64,000 nt of DNA from JBHYDC01 sp051861205 (lineage in GTDB: Bacteria > Pseudomonadota > Alphaproteobacteria > Rhizobiales > Pleomorphomonadaceae), in the NCBI GenBank assembly GCA_051861205.1, contig JBHYDC010000016.1, positions 36,288-100,287 of the forward strand, written 5' to 3'. This document shows, piece by piece, positions 38,879 to 48,514 of this stretch (position 1 is its first letter; each line of letters starts with the position of its first letter). Below the pieces are notes generated by a model. That model saw only the letters and a list, made by a program, of their open reading frames with translations. It was not told the DNA's origin and searched no databases. A program made the position numbers and the translations under genes.

Positions 38879-39856
38879 GTGAGCGTCACCCGGAGCGTGG
38901 TTCTCGGCACAGGCAGCTATCTGCCGGCCCGAGTTCTAACCAACGACGACCTTTCGCACATGGTCGATACAACGGACGAATGGATCGTTCAACGCACCGG
39001 CATCAAGGAGCGCCACATCGCGGCGACCGGCGAAATGACATCCGATCTCGGCGTTGCTGCGGCGCGGCGCGCGCTGGATGCGGCGGGCTTGGAGGCGGGC
39101 GATATCGACCTGATCGTGGTCGCGACATCGACGCCTGATAACACGTTTCCCGCCACCGCCGTGGAGATTCAGGCCAAGCTTGGCATCGAACGCGGCGCAG
39201 CCTTCGACGTGCAGGCGGTTTGCTCGGGCTTTGTGTTTGCGCTGGCAACCGCCGACAGTATGCTGCGCACCGGCCTTGCCACACGCGCGCTGGTGATCGG
39301 CGCAGAAACGTTTTCGCGCATTCTCGACTGGAACGACCGCACGACTTGCGTGCTTTTCGGCGACGGTGCCGGCGCGGTCGTGCTGGGCACGGAAGCGGGG
39401 GAGGGCACCACAGCCGATCGCGGCGTGCTTGCCTCGCAGCTTCGCTCCGACGGGCGCCACAAGCACAAGCTGTATGTGGACGGCGGCGTGTCTTCGACCG
39501 GAACGGTCGGGCATCTGCGGATGGAGGGCAAGGAAGTCTTCAAATTCGCGGTGAGCGCGGTCACGGATGTGATCGAAACCGTGTTCGCGGCAAGCGGGTT
39601 CAACGGCGATACCATCGACTGGTTCATTCCGCACCAGGCCAACCGCCGCATCATAGAAGGCTCGGCGAAAAAGCTCGGCATTGCACCGGAAAAGGTGGTC
39701 ATAACAGTCGATAAGCACGGCAACACCTCGGCGGCGTCGATCCCGCTCGCGCTCGATGCGGCGGTGCGCGACGGGCGGGTGAAGCGGGGCGACATCTTGC
39801 TTCTGGAAGCCCTTGGAGGCGGCTTCACCTGGGGTGCGGTGATCGTTCGTTGGTGA
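38879..39856 (+). CDS. fabH: beta-ketoacyl-ACP synthase III
   Basis: Condenses acetyl-CoA with malonyl-ACP to start fatty acid synthesis. The 325 residues carry the catalytic cysteine in FDVQAVCSGFVFAL, the histidine in WFIPHQANRRIIEG and asparagine in VDKHGNTSAASIPLAL. The GTG at 38879 with AAGAGG upstream gives the canonical N-terminus SVTRSVVLGTGSYLPARVLTNDDL. The longer frame from 38804 is less likely. Confidence 0.95.
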   Translation: MSVTRSVVLGTGSYLPARVLTNDDLSHMVDTTDEWIVQRTGIKERHIAATGEMTSDLGVAAARRALDAAGLEAGDIDLIVVATSTPDNTFPATAVEIQAKLGIERGAAFDVQAVCSGFVFALATADSMLRTGLATRALVIGAETFSRILDWNDRTTCVLFGDGAGAVVLGTEAGEGTTADRGVLASQLRSDGRHKHKLYVDGGVSSTGTVGHLRMEGKEVFKFAVSAVTDVIETVFAASGFNGDTIDWFIPHQANRRIIEGSAKKLGIAPEKVVITVDKHGNTSAASIPLALDAAVRDGRVKRGDILLLEALGGGFTWGAVIVRW

Positions 39857-40018
39857 TATGCGGCGGGCGCTTTCTCCTTTCGATCAACCGCTTCGCTTGA
39901 AACCCGGTTGACCGGCGCGCCCCTGCGCACTACGGTTCGTTGGGCCGGAAGGGATTGGATAATCAGCACAAATCCCTATGCCGCCATGAGCGAACGCAAC
40001 ATTGGGAGTTGACGAACC

Positions 40019-40339
40019 ATGGGGGGCAAGACGGTAACACGCGCGGACCTCTGCGAGGCCGTGTACCAGAACGTGGGCCTGTCCCGCAGCGAATCTGCGG
40101 AGCTTGTCGAGGCTGTCCTTCGCGAAATCGCGGATTGCCTTGTGACCGGAGAATCCGTCAAACTGTCGTCGTTCGGAACGTTCAGCGTTCGCTCGAAGAC
40201 GGAACGGGTGGGGCGAAACCCTAAAACCGGCGAAGAAGTGCCGATTCTCCCCCGCCGTGTGCTGGTTTTCAAGCCGAGCAACGTGCTGAAGCACCGGATC
40301 AACGGCAACGAAAGCTACACGGGCGGCGACGACGATTGA
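40019..40339 (+). CDS. ihfA: integration host factor alpha subunit
   Basis: Sequence-specific DNA-bending protein that pairs with IhfB. The 106 residues show KTVTRADLCEAVYQNVGLSRSESAELVEAVL and the beta-arm SVKLSSFGTFSVRSKTERVGRNPKTGEEVPI. The arm and the position between fabH and merR distinguish it from HU. Expected to influence promoters such as those of surface polysaccharides in other bacteria. Confidence 0.95.
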   Translation: MGGKTVTRADLCEAVYQNVGLSRSESAELVEAVLREIADCLVTGESVKLSSFGTFSVRSKTERVGRNPKTGEEVPILPRRVLVFKPSNVLKHRINGNESYTGGDDD

Positions 40340-40445
40340 AGCCGTAGACAATAAATATTAAAATGCTCGCATGCGATTAACCTGGTGCTGGTCCAGCCTG
40401 ATTCTAGCGCCGTGGTGTGTCCAATCTAGAATCGAGCGATAGACA

Positions 40446-41120
40446 GTGGATAAAGCACCAGACGCCTTCCGGACCATCAGCGAAGTGGCGGAAGACCTTG
40501 ACCTGCCCCAGCATGTTCTGCGGTTCTGGGAAACGCGTTTTAACCAGATCCGCCCCATGAAGCGTGGTGGTGGGCGGCGCTACTACCGGCCGGACGACGT
40601 TGAGCTGCTGCGCGGCATCCGGCATCTTCTCTACGGTGAAGGCTATACGATCAAGGGCGTCCAGCGCATTTTGAAAGAGCAGGGCGTGCGCTTCGTCATG
40701 GAAATATGGCGGCACCCCGGAATGCCGATCCCGAACGAACGGGCGTCGCTAGACCGGTCTCCTCGGGTCAATCGGGCGAGCGAGGGAGAGGTTGCCGTAG
40801 CCGATCATCAGGACGCGTTGTATTTCGATTATGAAGAGGCTGGTGGCTATGACGCCGGTGAAGCAGGCCTTGGGCAAGAGCTGGAAACGGCTCAACCTGG
40901 ACCTGAACTGGCCGTGCAGCACGATCCGCTTCCCCACGGCATTCTGCCCGACGACGCCCCCCAGCGCGGCGGCTTCCGGTTCATGGACCGATTTCGCAGC
41001 GGATCGGCGGACGTTCACAGCGGCCCGCACGGCAGCCTCTCGCGCGAGGATATCCGCCGGCTGCAGTCGACCCTGTTCGAGCTTTTGGAATGCAAACGCC
41101 TCCTCGATCAGACGCGCTGA
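40446..41120 (+). CDS. MerR-family transcriptional regulator
   Basis: A 224-residue protein with an N-terminal MerR winged helix (about 8-78: TISEVAEDLDLPQHVLRFWETRFNQIRPMKRGGGRRYYRPDDVELLRGIRHLLYGEGYTIKGVQRILKE). A long acidic, low-complexity linker and a short C-terminal helix follow. This is the uncharacterised MerR protein regularly found after ihfA in rhizobia. No metal-binding cysteines are seen, so it is not a MerR-type mercury or copper sensor. The start codon is GTG. Confidence 0.9.
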   Translation: MDKAPDAFRTISEVAEDLDLPQHVLRFWETRFNQIRPMKRGGGRRYYRPDDVELLRGIRHLLYGEGYTIKGVQRILKEQGVRFVMEIWRHPGMPIPNERASLDRSPRVNRASEGEVAVADHQDALYFDYEEAGGYDAGEAGLGQELETAQPGPELAVQHDPLPHGILPDDAPQRGGFRFMDRFRSGSADVHSGPHGSLSREDIRRLQSTLFELLECKRLLDQTR

Positions 41121-41173
41121 GCGGCACTTTTTTCCTTGTCGCGAAGGGTCTAAACGAGTACACCCCATCCCAA

Positions 41174-41251
41174 CGGAGCGTGGCGCAGCCTGGTTAGCGC
41201 ACTAGTCTGGGGGACTAGGGGTCGGAGGTTCAAATCCTCTCGCTCCGACCA
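41174..41251 (+). tRNA. tRNA-Pro (anticodon GGG)
   Basis: A 78-base cloverleaf with encoded CCA. The acceptor CGGAGCG pairs with CGCTCCG, discriminator A. The anticodon stem CTAGT/ACTAG encloses CTGGGGG, giving anticodon GGG. The T arm is GGAGGTTCAAATCCTCT. It follows merR and precedes the alginate cluster. A tRNA 3' end is a common integration site, but no integrase is nearby. Confidence 0.96.
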
Positions 41252-41258
41252 TTTAAAA

Positions 41259-41295
41259 GCCCGCCAAGTCAATGACTTAGGCGGGCCTTTCTTTT
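41259..41295. terminator. bidirectional terminator between tRNA-Pro and algL
   Basis: GCCCGCC at 41259-41265 pairs with GGCGGGC at 41280-41286, extended inward by AAGTC/GACTT with one bulged A. On the plus strand CTTTCTTTT follows. On the minus strand TTTTAAAT follows, so it can also end the alginate transcript, whose last stop codon is at 41335. Confidence 0.75.
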
Positions 41296-41334
41296 GTGGG
41301 GTCGGCGGCAATTGCGATTGCCGCTGGATCCGTC

Positions 41335-42426
41335 TCAATCGTTGAAAAGCCCCGACAGGTTGCCGCCGAGATTGGTGGAGGTCATGCGGTCGGGGAGTTT
41401 GATGCCGGCTGCAAGCTCACGCTTTTCGGGGAAGCGGGTGAAGTAGGGTTGCAGCCAAGCTACCCGGTCGCCTCGGATCGCACCGTTTTTGGTGGGCAGT
41501 TCAAGCTGCGTCTTGCCGGTGAGTTTCTCGATTTCGGCTGGATCGGCCAGGGCGTCGAGGTCGAATTTGATGAGGCGGTGCAGGGCGCCGTCGCAGATGT
41601 CATAGGCATCGATGCCGTTGGCCTCGGCAAGTTCGGCGATCATTACCAGCGGGGCGGTGGCGTGGATATGGTAGTCGCGTGCGCGCTGCCCACGGGCAAG
41701 TTCCAGCGGCAGGGACCCGTTGGGCTGCACTTGGCACACCCCGATGCGGTAGCTCTCGACGCCCCAGGCGAGATCCGCTTGGCTTCCCGTCGCAACGCCA
41801 ACGGCTGCGACGGCGAAGCCGGCCCAGTAGCGATGGTTCTGGCGGTTCGAAACGCGGTCGCCCGAACCATCGTCCGAGAAATTGCCCTTGATCGTCGCGG
41901 CAAGCCGGGTCATCCACGCATCGATCGCCGCGCGGTCGGCGTCGGATCCAACGGGATCCGCCTTGATCTGGCGGTAGGCCATCGCCAGACCCGCCACGAT
42001 GCGCGTGGTGCTGAGTACCGCTTGGCGGGTTTCAAGGTTTGTCAGCGCGCCGGCCTGTGCCCAGGCGGTGAGATAGGTGAAGGCGCAAGCGGCTTGATCG
42101 CGCTTTGCGGCGTCGGAATCGACATAGCGGCTGGCCATGGACGAGACCTTCGAAAGATAGGCCCGTACCGGCTTCATGCCGCTCTGATAGGCCTTTTCGG
42201 CCGCCGGATCGATGGTGGATTTCGACTTGTCGGTCTGGTCGTAGCGGCTTTTCACTTCGAGCGACAAGACCGGGGCGGGCGGCTCTTCCTTGCAGGCGAC
42301 CGGCTTTTGCGACCCGTCCGGCGGGGGCAGATCAAAGGGCACGTTCAACATGGGCGTTGCCGCTTCGGCGCAAACGCAGAGGAGCAAGCTGGCGCCGAAG
42401 GAGGCCGCCGTGAATTTCGTGGTCAT
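41335..42426 (-). CDS. algL: periplasmic alginate lyase (PL5)
   Basis: Cleaves alginate by beta-elimination; in alginate producers it clears stray polymer from the periplasm. The 363-residue protein has a signal peptide (about 1-23), the PL5 catalytic motif NHRYW (H near 198) and a second motif RARDYHIHATAPL (Y near 252), matching the histidine/tyrosine pair of known AlgL. Start at ATG 42426 with AAGG eight bases upstream; a TTG one codon earlier is possible. Last gene of the minus-strand alginate cluster, 94 bases after the Sel1 gene. Confidence 0.9.
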   Translation of the reverse strand: MTTKFTAASFGASLLLCVCAEAATPMLNVPFDLPPPDGSQKPVACKEEPPAPVLSLEVKSRYDQTDKSKSTIDPAAEKAYQSGMKPVRAYLSKVSSMASRYVDSDAAKRDQAACAFTYLTAWAQAGALTNLETRQAVLSTTRIVAGLAMAYRQIKADPVGSDADRAAIDAWMTRLAATIKGNFSDDGSGDRVSNRQNHRYWAGFAVAAVGVATGSQADLAWGVESYRIGVCQVQPNGSLPLELARGQRARDYHIHATAPLVMIAELAEANGIDAYDICDGALHRLIKFDLDALADPAEIEKLTGKTQLELPTKNGAIRGDRVAWLQPYFTRFPEKRELAAGIKLPDRMTSTNLGGNLSGLFND

Positions 42427-42520
42427 CAACGCAACCTTTTCTCGGGGCCCTCTCGCGCTGGCTTGTGGCCATAGCGCGGTGGGGTGATTTCCTGTTCATC
42501 GCATCCGACTTGCCTATTGG

Positions 42521-45283
42521 TCATGGCGTTGCCGGTGCCGGGCTGTCCGCTTCGGCCCTTAGTTGCCGCGCCTTGTTCGCGTCGAGGTCGACGACGAAAC
42601 CGACTTCATAGGCGGCGGCCAGGGCGCGTTTGGCTTGTCTGTCTCCCGCTTCGGCGGCCTTTTCCAGCCATCCGATCCCGGCTGAAACGTCGCTTGCCGC
42701 GCCGGACCCGTAGAGAAGCAGGTCGGCGAGTGCGCTCATCGCGTCGGTACGGCCGGCGTTTGCTGCGCTTTCCAGCCATGCACGGGCCCGAACGACGTCA
42801 CCACTTTCGCGCACGACCTTGGCGAGCTTGAGGAGTTCTCCCGCCGTTTTCATGTCGAGCGGGCCAAGTTTTGCAAGCGCAAGGTCCACGTCGGCGGGAA
42901 CCGGGGCGAAGGTTTCGTCGGCGGCGAGCCGCAGATAGAGCTTGGCGGCATCGGAGACGCCGGCCGACAGTCGATCGACAAGGAGGGCGCGGGCGCGGTC
43001 TGGTTCGCGGCTGGCGGTGGAAAGAACCAGCGGCTTCAAGGCCTTCATTTCGCCAGCCGCCACAGCGGCCTTGAACCACGCCTCGGCGCGGTCCGGCGCC
43101 GGCACGGTCAAAGCGAGTTTGCCGAGCGTGTAGAGGGTGGGGCCGTCGTCCTTGGCGACTTCGGTTTCGACGATGGCCGCTAGCCGGTTCGCGGAGGCCG
43201 GCGCGCCGGCCAGCGAGAAGGCGAGGGCGAGCTTTGCCATATTCTCCGCATTGCAGGCGAGGCCCTCGTTACTCAGTTTTTCGAGCGCGGCGATGCGGTC
43301 GTCCGGCGCAAGCTGTTCGGCCAGGCTGAGCCGGGCGGAGAAATCGCCCGCTTCGGCAGCGGCGGCGAGCCAGTCGTGTCCGCTGCGGTTGGCGGCCGTG
43401 TTGTCGGGGCCGAGAAGCTCGCTGAGTTGGCGCATCGCGGCGGGAAGGCCTTGCTCGGCAGCGGCTTGAAGGAGGGGGAGGGCATCGTCGGCGCGTCCGG
43501 CTGCGGCAAGGAGGCGCCCGAGTTCCACTGCCGCGTCCTCGCTGCCGGTTGCGGCCACCGTTGAGAGGTCGTCAGTTATGGCTTCGACCGGGCGGCCGCT
43601 TTGCCGCTCGGCGCGGGCGAGCGCGACGGCGAACTGGCCGGGGCGGATTTCGCTAGCGTGGCCGTGGGCCGTCCAGCGGCTTGCCGTCGCTTCGTCGCCC
43701 GCTTTGCGGCTGGCGATTACGAGGGAGGCAATGGCGGCCGGGTCGCCGCCGCGCGCGGCTTTGCGCAGCAAGAGGTTTCCGCGCTGCTGCTCGCCGGGGT
43801 CGGCCGAGGCGAGCAGGCGCTCAGCCATGTCGCGCATGGATGCGGAGGATCCGAGAAAGGCGGCGCGCTCTTCGAAGCGGCGGCTCTTGCCCGCCGAGCG
43901 CGGAACGCCGGCGCCGCAGCGGTAGATCTCCGCCAGACGAACGGCGGCGGTGGCGCTGCCGTTGGAGACACCGAGCCGGTAGAGGCGCTCGGCCCGGCGC
44001 GGGTCGGGCGCAACGCCGTCGGCGCCTGTGGCGTAAAGGGTTGCGGCTTCGAGCGCGCCGTCGTCCGATCCCGCGTCGGCGGCCCGGATCAGATAGGCAA
44101 GACCGCCGGGAACGTCCTTGTCCGTGCCGAATCCGTCGCGCGTGGCGCGGCCGAGGTCGAGCCATATGTCGGCCGGCGGGTCCGGCACTTCTGCGGCCTT
44201 CACGAGATATTCGTAGTATTTTGCGGGATCGCCTTCGCCGCCGAAGTCGCCACGATAGATCTGGGCGAGCCAATAAAAGGCATCGAGCTTGCCACCCTTC
44301 GCGGCCTTTTCGAGATAGGTGACGGCGGCCTTAAGGTCGCGCTCGATGCCGACACCGGTCGCGAGCGCGATGCCGACGGGCAGGAACGCGGAGGCGCGGC
44401 CCTGGTCGGCGGCGAGCCGGAAATAGCGGATCGCCTGTTCCTCGTCCGGCTTCACGCCGATGCCTCGGTGGTAGGCTTTTCCCAGCATCATCGCGGCCGC
44501 CGGTTCGCCGCGATCGGCGGCAAAGCGGGTCCAGGCGAAGGCAAGCTCCGGCTTTGCAGGGGTGAGTTTGCCATCGGTGTAAAGCGTTGCCATCAGCCGG
44601 GCAGCACGGCAGTCGCCCGCCGTTGCCGCGGTCGCAACGGCGACGAAAGCGTTGGTGACGGCAAGGTCCACCAGATCCGCCGAGGCTTTGCCGCCGGCGC
44701 CGGATTTCACGAACTGAGCGAGCGAAAGCGTGGCCTGGAGGTCGCCTTGCGATGCGGCGATGCGATAGGCCTTCACGGCGGCTTCCACGTCGACCTTCCC
44801 GTAGCGTGGATTGGAGAGGAGATCGCCGAGGGTGCGGGCGGCTGACACCGCGCCTTTGGCGATGCCCTTTCGCAGCAGGTCTTCGGCTTCGTCCATGCTT
44901 TTAAGATCGAGGCGATCCATCAGGATGCGCGCCTTCACGACCGAGCCTTCACGCCCGAGCCCGCCGGTTTGGTCGAGATAGTCGAGGATGCGGCCCGCCG
45001 TTTCGGGATTTTGCGCGACGCGGACGCTGCCGGAGGCGTATTCCGCCGCGATCAGCATGAGTTCGGACCGGGGGCGCTTGGGGTCTTGCCCGTCCCAAAT
45101 GTTCCAATCGATGCCGAGGCTGGGCCCGACCGACTTTTGCAGGCAGACGGCGGCGCTTCCGGGCTTTGGCGGCGGAAACGACGGCACCTCCGCAGTTGCG
45201 GTGCCGATGAGGGCGATCAGCGACACGGCGGCAGCTATGCCATGACGGCCGAAGCGTGGGGCGCGGGGGCGAACTGCGGTCAT
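42521..45283 (-). CDS. large periplasmic Sel1-repeat protein, AlgK-like (first copy)
   Basis: A 920-residue protein with a Sec signal (about 1-31, ending near TATA|EVP) and many Sel1/TPR-like helical pairs with motifs such as AAVKAYRIAASQGDLQATLSLAQ, PAAAMMLGKAYHRGIGVKPDEEQAIRYFRLAADQG and TDAMSALADLLLYGSGAASDVSAGIGWLEKAAEAG. AlgK in Pseudomonas is a Sel1-repeat lipoprotein of about 475 residues that helps place the AlgE porin. This protein is twice as long and has no lipobox cysteine. It lies between algF and algL. Confidence 0.75.
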   Translation of the reverse strand: MTAVRPRAPRFGRHGIAAAVSLIALIGTATAEVPSFPPPKPGSAAVCLQKSVGPSLGIDWNIWDGQDPKRPRSELMLIAAEYASGSVRVAQNPETAGRILDYLDQTGGLGREGSVVKARILMDRLDLKSMDEAEDLLRKGIAKGAVSAARTLGDLLSNPRYGKVDVEAAVKAYRIAASQGDLQATLSLAQFVKSGAGGKASADLVDLAVTNAFVAVATAATAGDCRAARLMATLYTDGKLTPAKPELAFAWTRFAADRGEPAAAMMLGKAYHRGIGVKPDEEQAIRYFRLAADQGRASAFLPVGIALATGVGIERDLKAAVTYLEKAAKGGKLDAFYWLAQIYRGDFGGEGDPAKYYEYLVKAAEVPDPPADIWLDLGRATRDGFGTDKDVPGGLAYLIRAADAGSDDGALEAATLYATGADGVAPDPRRAERLYRLGVSNGSATAAVRLAEIYRCGAGVPRSAGKSRRFEERAAFLGSSASMRDMAERLLASADPGEQQRGNLLLRKAARGGDPAAIASLVIASRKAGDEATASRWTAHGHASEIRPGQFAVALARAERQSGRPVEAITDDLSTVAATGSEDAAVELGRLLAAAGRADDALPLLQAAAEQGLPAAMRQLSELLGPDNTAANRSGHDWLAAAAEAGDFSARLSLAEQLAPDDRIAALEKLSNEGLACNAENMAKLALAFSLAGAPASANRLAAIVETEVAKDDGPTLYTLGKLALTVPAPDRAEAWFKAAVAAGEMKALKPLVLSTASREPDRARALLVDRLSAGVSDAAKLYLRLAADETFAPVPADVDLALAKLGPLDMKTAGELLKLAKVVRESGDVVRARAWLESAANAGRTDAMSALADLLLYGSGAASDVSAGIGWLEKAAEAGDRQAKRALAAAYEVGFVVDLDANKARQLRAEADSPAPATP

Positions 45284-45373
45284 TGCGGGTCTCGGCGCGG
45301 CAGGGAGCCATTGTCTGCGGGGCGGCGGCGGTACTGGATCGCCGTCCGCCGGTTCAGAGTGTGCAGCCGGCGG

Positions 45374-46024
45374 TCACCGGGCGATCGTGTTGTCGACGAC
45401 GACGGCGTGCACGCCGTCAGCCCCGGCCATGGCGAGCACGGATTTGGCAGCGCGGCGCTCCAGCTTCACCTCGCCGACGTCGGCGACCGGCTTGCCGCCC
45501 GCCTCGATCGCGAGCGTGACGGCCACGGCGCCGACGGGGCGGTACTTCATCTCGCCGGGGGCGACGTTTTCGAACAGCACCACCTTCTGCGCGGGCGCGG
45601 TGAGGCTGAGCGCTGGCTCGCCGGTGAGGTTGTAGAAGTGAAGGCCGGCTTTGGCGGGATTGTCCAAAACCTCGTCCTTGATCACCACGGGCTCGGACTG
45701 GCCGGCCTCGTTGAATACCACGGTGTAGTAGTTGCCGGCTTCCAGCGACACGTCGCCCTTGGCGTCGCGCAGGGCCAGATCGTGCTGACCGGCGGGTACG
45801 ACGACGAAGGGCGAGACGCCGTCCGCGTCGACGTCAAGCGCCACGCTGCCGATCGTACCGGAGGCGGCGCCGGACTGTTTGGCGTCGACGAAGCGGACGA
45901 AGGCACTGTTGGCGGGCGGGGCGGGATCATAGAGCGCGGCGTCGCCGGCGAGGGCCGCAAGCGGTGTCGCGAGGATAGCCGCGAAGGCAAAGATGGCGCG
46001 GTTCAGCATATCAATGGTCCTCAT
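45374..46024 (-). CDS. algF: alginate O-acetylation adaptor AlgF
   Basis: Periplasmic protein needed for alginate acetylation with AlgI, AlgJ and AlgX. The 216 residues have a signal (MLNRAIFAFAAILATPLAALA|GDAALYDP) and AlgF features ANSAFVRFVDA, GQHDLALRDAKGDVSLEAGNYYTVVF, and LHFYNLT with FENVAPGEMKYRPVGAVAVTL. The ATG at 46024 overlaps the algX stop; an ATG at 46009 just before the signal is equally likely. It lies directly downstream of algX and algJ. Confidence 0.85.
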   Translation of the reverse strand: MRTIDMLNRAIFAFAAILATPLAALAGDAALYDPAPPANSAFVRFVDAKQSGAASGTIGSVALDVDADGVSPFVVVPAGQHDLALRDAKGDVSLEAGNYYTVVFNEAGQSEPVVIKDEVLDNPAKAGLHFYNLTGEPALSLTAPAQKVVLFENVAPGEMKYRPVGAVAVTLAIEAGGKPVADVGEVKLERRAAKSVLAMAGADGVHAVVVDNTIAR

Positions 46025-47385
46025 GTGCAGATGTCGATCCGGACTGTTGCCGCCGTCTTGATGGGGGCAGAGAGCGTGACCGTGGCGAGCGGCGCTTCGA
46101 AGTCGTCGCTGAGTTCCAGGAAGGCCCGATCGGTGTTGGCCATACGATCCGGCCGGGCGATCGCGATGTCCTCGCCGTTTCCGTCTCGCGCATCGAGCGA
46201 GACCTTGAGGGCGCGGATGGTGGGGTCCGACAACCGCATCGCGAGATAGGCGTCGTGACCGGATACCGACACGGTGTCCGGCAGGGTGAGCACGGCGGGT
46301 TTGCCGGGCTCCAGGGTGAGTTCACCGGAATAGGCGGCCTTTGCGCCGCAATCGCCCTTTACTGCGGGGATGATCTGGCGGAAGTCCTTGATGCCGTCTC
46401 CGTCGAGCCGGTAGGCGACCGGGTTCTCCCAGACGAGATAGGCCGGCAGCGGTTTATCCATGGCACCCGAATGCGACCACTGCATGATCGCGGTGAAAGT
46501 TCCGCCGCCGGAGATGGAATAGTTCGCGACGTCGAGGCCCAGGGTTTCCGACAGAAAGCCGGCGAAGTTGAAATCAGGCAGATCGCTGTAGCTGGTGCCG
46601 ACGATCGCGACGGGCGCCGCCGCATCGTCCGCCCCGCCGAGCAGATCGTCGGCGGAGATGTCGGAGGCGCTGGTCTCGAAGGTCGAGAGGGTTTCCACGT
46701 CGAGTTTGTCGTCGCAGAGCGATTGGAGCGCGTTGCGCATGGGCGACGCCAGTTCGACGTCGCCCTTTGGAGCGGATGCAAACGCCTTTTTCGGCAGCGC
46801 GGCGAAGATCTGATCTTCCCCAAGCGCGGCATGGATGGCGACAGCGCCGACCTTGGCGCCATCCGGTCGCCAGTGAATGTCTCTGGCGAAGTGGAAGTCG
46901 CCGGCGGGCGGGGCTTTTTCGAGGGTGGCGAGAAGATCGGCGGTGACGATACCGCGCGCCCGGAACCTTTCGACCATGGCGTGAAAGCCGTCGGTGGCGG
47001 CCTTCCCGTCGTAGACGATGCCGTCGTCTATGCCTTTCGGCATGCGGGCGGCGTCGGTCATGCCGCGCGTCGGGATCGGCAGGTAGACAAGCGTGATGCC
47101 GCGCGCTTTGAGCGCTTGCGAGAGGCGGGCAAGCATATCGACCGCCTCGGGCGATTGGACGGTGAAATCTTCGATGTCGTTGCCGAGCCGGAAGAACCAG
47201 CCGTCATCGCCCTGGTAGACGGGGTTTTCGAAGAAGCTGGATTTGTCTGCGGCCCCTTCGAGATTGGGGCAGGCAAAGCGGGTGCCTTGGGCAAGGGCGG
47301 CTGGGTCTGGCCGGGCCAAGTTCTCGGCGGCTGCGGGCGCTGCGAGAGCGGCGGCGGCGAGGACGGCGAGGAGACTATGCTTCAT
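46021..47385 (-). CDS. algX: alginate O-acetyltransferase AlgX
   Basis: Terminal acetyltransferase that binds and acetylates the polymer. The 454 residues have a signal peptide, an SGNH/AlgX domain with D169-I-H171-W and the serine motif GTSYS (263-267), and a C-terminal beta-rich region (about 345-454) that matches the carbohydrate-binding module of AlgX. That module distinguishes it from AlgJ upstream. Start and stop overlap algJ and algF by four bases each, so the three are translationally coupled. Confidence 0.87.
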   Translation of the reverse strand: MKHSLLAVLAAAALAAPAAAENLARPDPAALAQGTRFACPNLEGAADKSSFFENPVYQGDDGWFFRLGNDIEDFTVQSPEAVDMLARLSQALKARGITLVYLPIPTRGMTDAARMPKGIDDGIVYDGKAATDGFHAMVERFRARGIVTADLLATLEKAPPAGDFHFARDIHWRPDGAKVGAVAIHAALGEDQIFAALPKKAFASAPKGDVELASPMRNALQSLCDDKLDVETLSTFETSASDISADDLLGGADDAAAPVAIVGTSYSDLPDFNFAGFLSETLGLDVANYSISGGGTFTAIMQWSHSGAMDKPLPAYLVWENPVAYRLDGDGIKDFRQIIPAVKGDCGAKAAYSGELTLEPGKPAVLTLPDTVSVSGHDAYLAMRLSDPTIRALKVSLDARDGNGEDIAIARPDRMANTDRAFLELSDDFEAPLATVTLSAPIKTAATVRIDICT

Positions 47386-48503
47386 GGCGATGATGCCTTC
47401 GGGGCGGCCGGAGTCGATTGTGCGGGATCGTCGAGGTAACGTTCGGGCAGCTCCCAGACCATGACGCGGGGCGGGTTTATTCTCAGGGCATCGCCGTCAA
47501 GAGCGGCGGCCATGGGTTCGAACGGGCCTTGACCTTCGTTGGCAAGGTTCATGACGTCGCGCTGAAGGGCGATCTTGAGCCCGGCCTCGAAGCCCCAGCG
47601 GGTTTCGGCGGAGTAGCTGGTGCCGATAAGCGCGACGGGGATCGCAGCATCCCCGAGCAGACCGCCTGCCGCTTCGCCGTCGGCCTCGATCGGCGTCACG
47701 CGGTCGGGGTTGGGGCGGAGAAGGCCTGAGAAGACGCCGAGGCGGATATAGCGCATCAGGTCGCCTTCATGGGTGAAGGGCTGGCCGGTGACGCGGCGAA
47801 AGGCGGTGGGCTCGCCGGTGTCCGGCAGGGTCGCGACGGTGGATGCGATGGCGCGGGCGGCTGCGGACGCGCCGAGCGGCGTCCAGTGGGTGTCGGTGTG
47901 GAGGAAGACGTCGCCGTCGGCCTTCGCCGATGCGAGGGCGGGGCGGAGGTCCACGGCTGTGACGTTGCGGCCCGCAAGGCCCTGGAGGATGCGATCATAG
48001 CGGGAGGCAGGCTCGCTCGGCCATGTCAGCGAGCCCAGGTGTTCCGGTTCCATCCGCACCTTGGAAGGTACGATCGCGGTGACGAGGGCAATGCCGCGTT
48101 CAGCGAGGACTTGCTTTGCAGCGGCGACACGGTCGAGGTTGCTGGCGAGTTCTGCGGGTGCATTCGCGGTGGTTTCGAATTCCTCCCGCGTGAAAAGCCA
48201 GCCGTCCGTACCGACCAAAACACCCTCGCGGCCCTCGCGGAAGAGGGCGTAGGAAAGCGTGCCGAAGAGGTCGATCCCGACGTCTTTCAACGCGAAGTTT
48301 TCGTTGTAAAGCTTTGTGATCGCAGCGGTTCCTTGCCCTCGAAACCAGCGGTCGGCGAAGGTGTGGTCGGCGGGCGGGTGCTCAGCCTCCGCAGTCAGGA
48401 AGCTCCAGTTGATCGGGAGCGACAGCGCGAGCACCGCGAACATGCCAATCGATGCGATGGCGTGTTTGGACGGGGTGGAGGCGCGGTGGGCGATGTCCGT
48501 CAT
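47382..48503 (-). CDS. algJ: alginate O-acetyltransferase AlgJ
   Basis: Membrane-anchored SGNH-type protein thought to pass acetyl groups from AlgI to AlgX. The 373 residues have one N-terminal membrane segment (about 15-35) and the catalytic pair D204-T-H206-W with GTSYS (294-298). No C-terminal carbohydrate-binding module follows, unlike AlgX. It lies 11 bases after algI and overlaps algX. Confidence 0.87.
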   Translation of the reverse strand: MTDIAHRASTPSKHAIASIGMFAVLALSLPINWSFLTAEAEHPPADHTFADRWFRGQGTAAITKLYNENFALKDVGIDLFGTLSYALFREGREGVLVGTDGWLFTREEFETTANAPAELASNLDRVAAAKQVLAERGIALVTAIVPSKVRMEPEHLGSLTWPSEPASRYDRILQGLAGRNVTAVDLRPALASAKADGDVFLHTDTHWTPLGASAAARAIASTVATLPDTGEPTAFRRVTGQPFTHEGDLMRYIRLGVFSGLLRPNPDRVTPIEADGEAAGGLLGDAAIPVALIGTSYSAETRWGFEAGLKIALQRDVMNLANEGQGPFEPMAAALDGDALRINPPRVMVWELPERYLDDPAQSTPAAPKASSP

Positions 48504-48514
48504 CGGGACGCTCC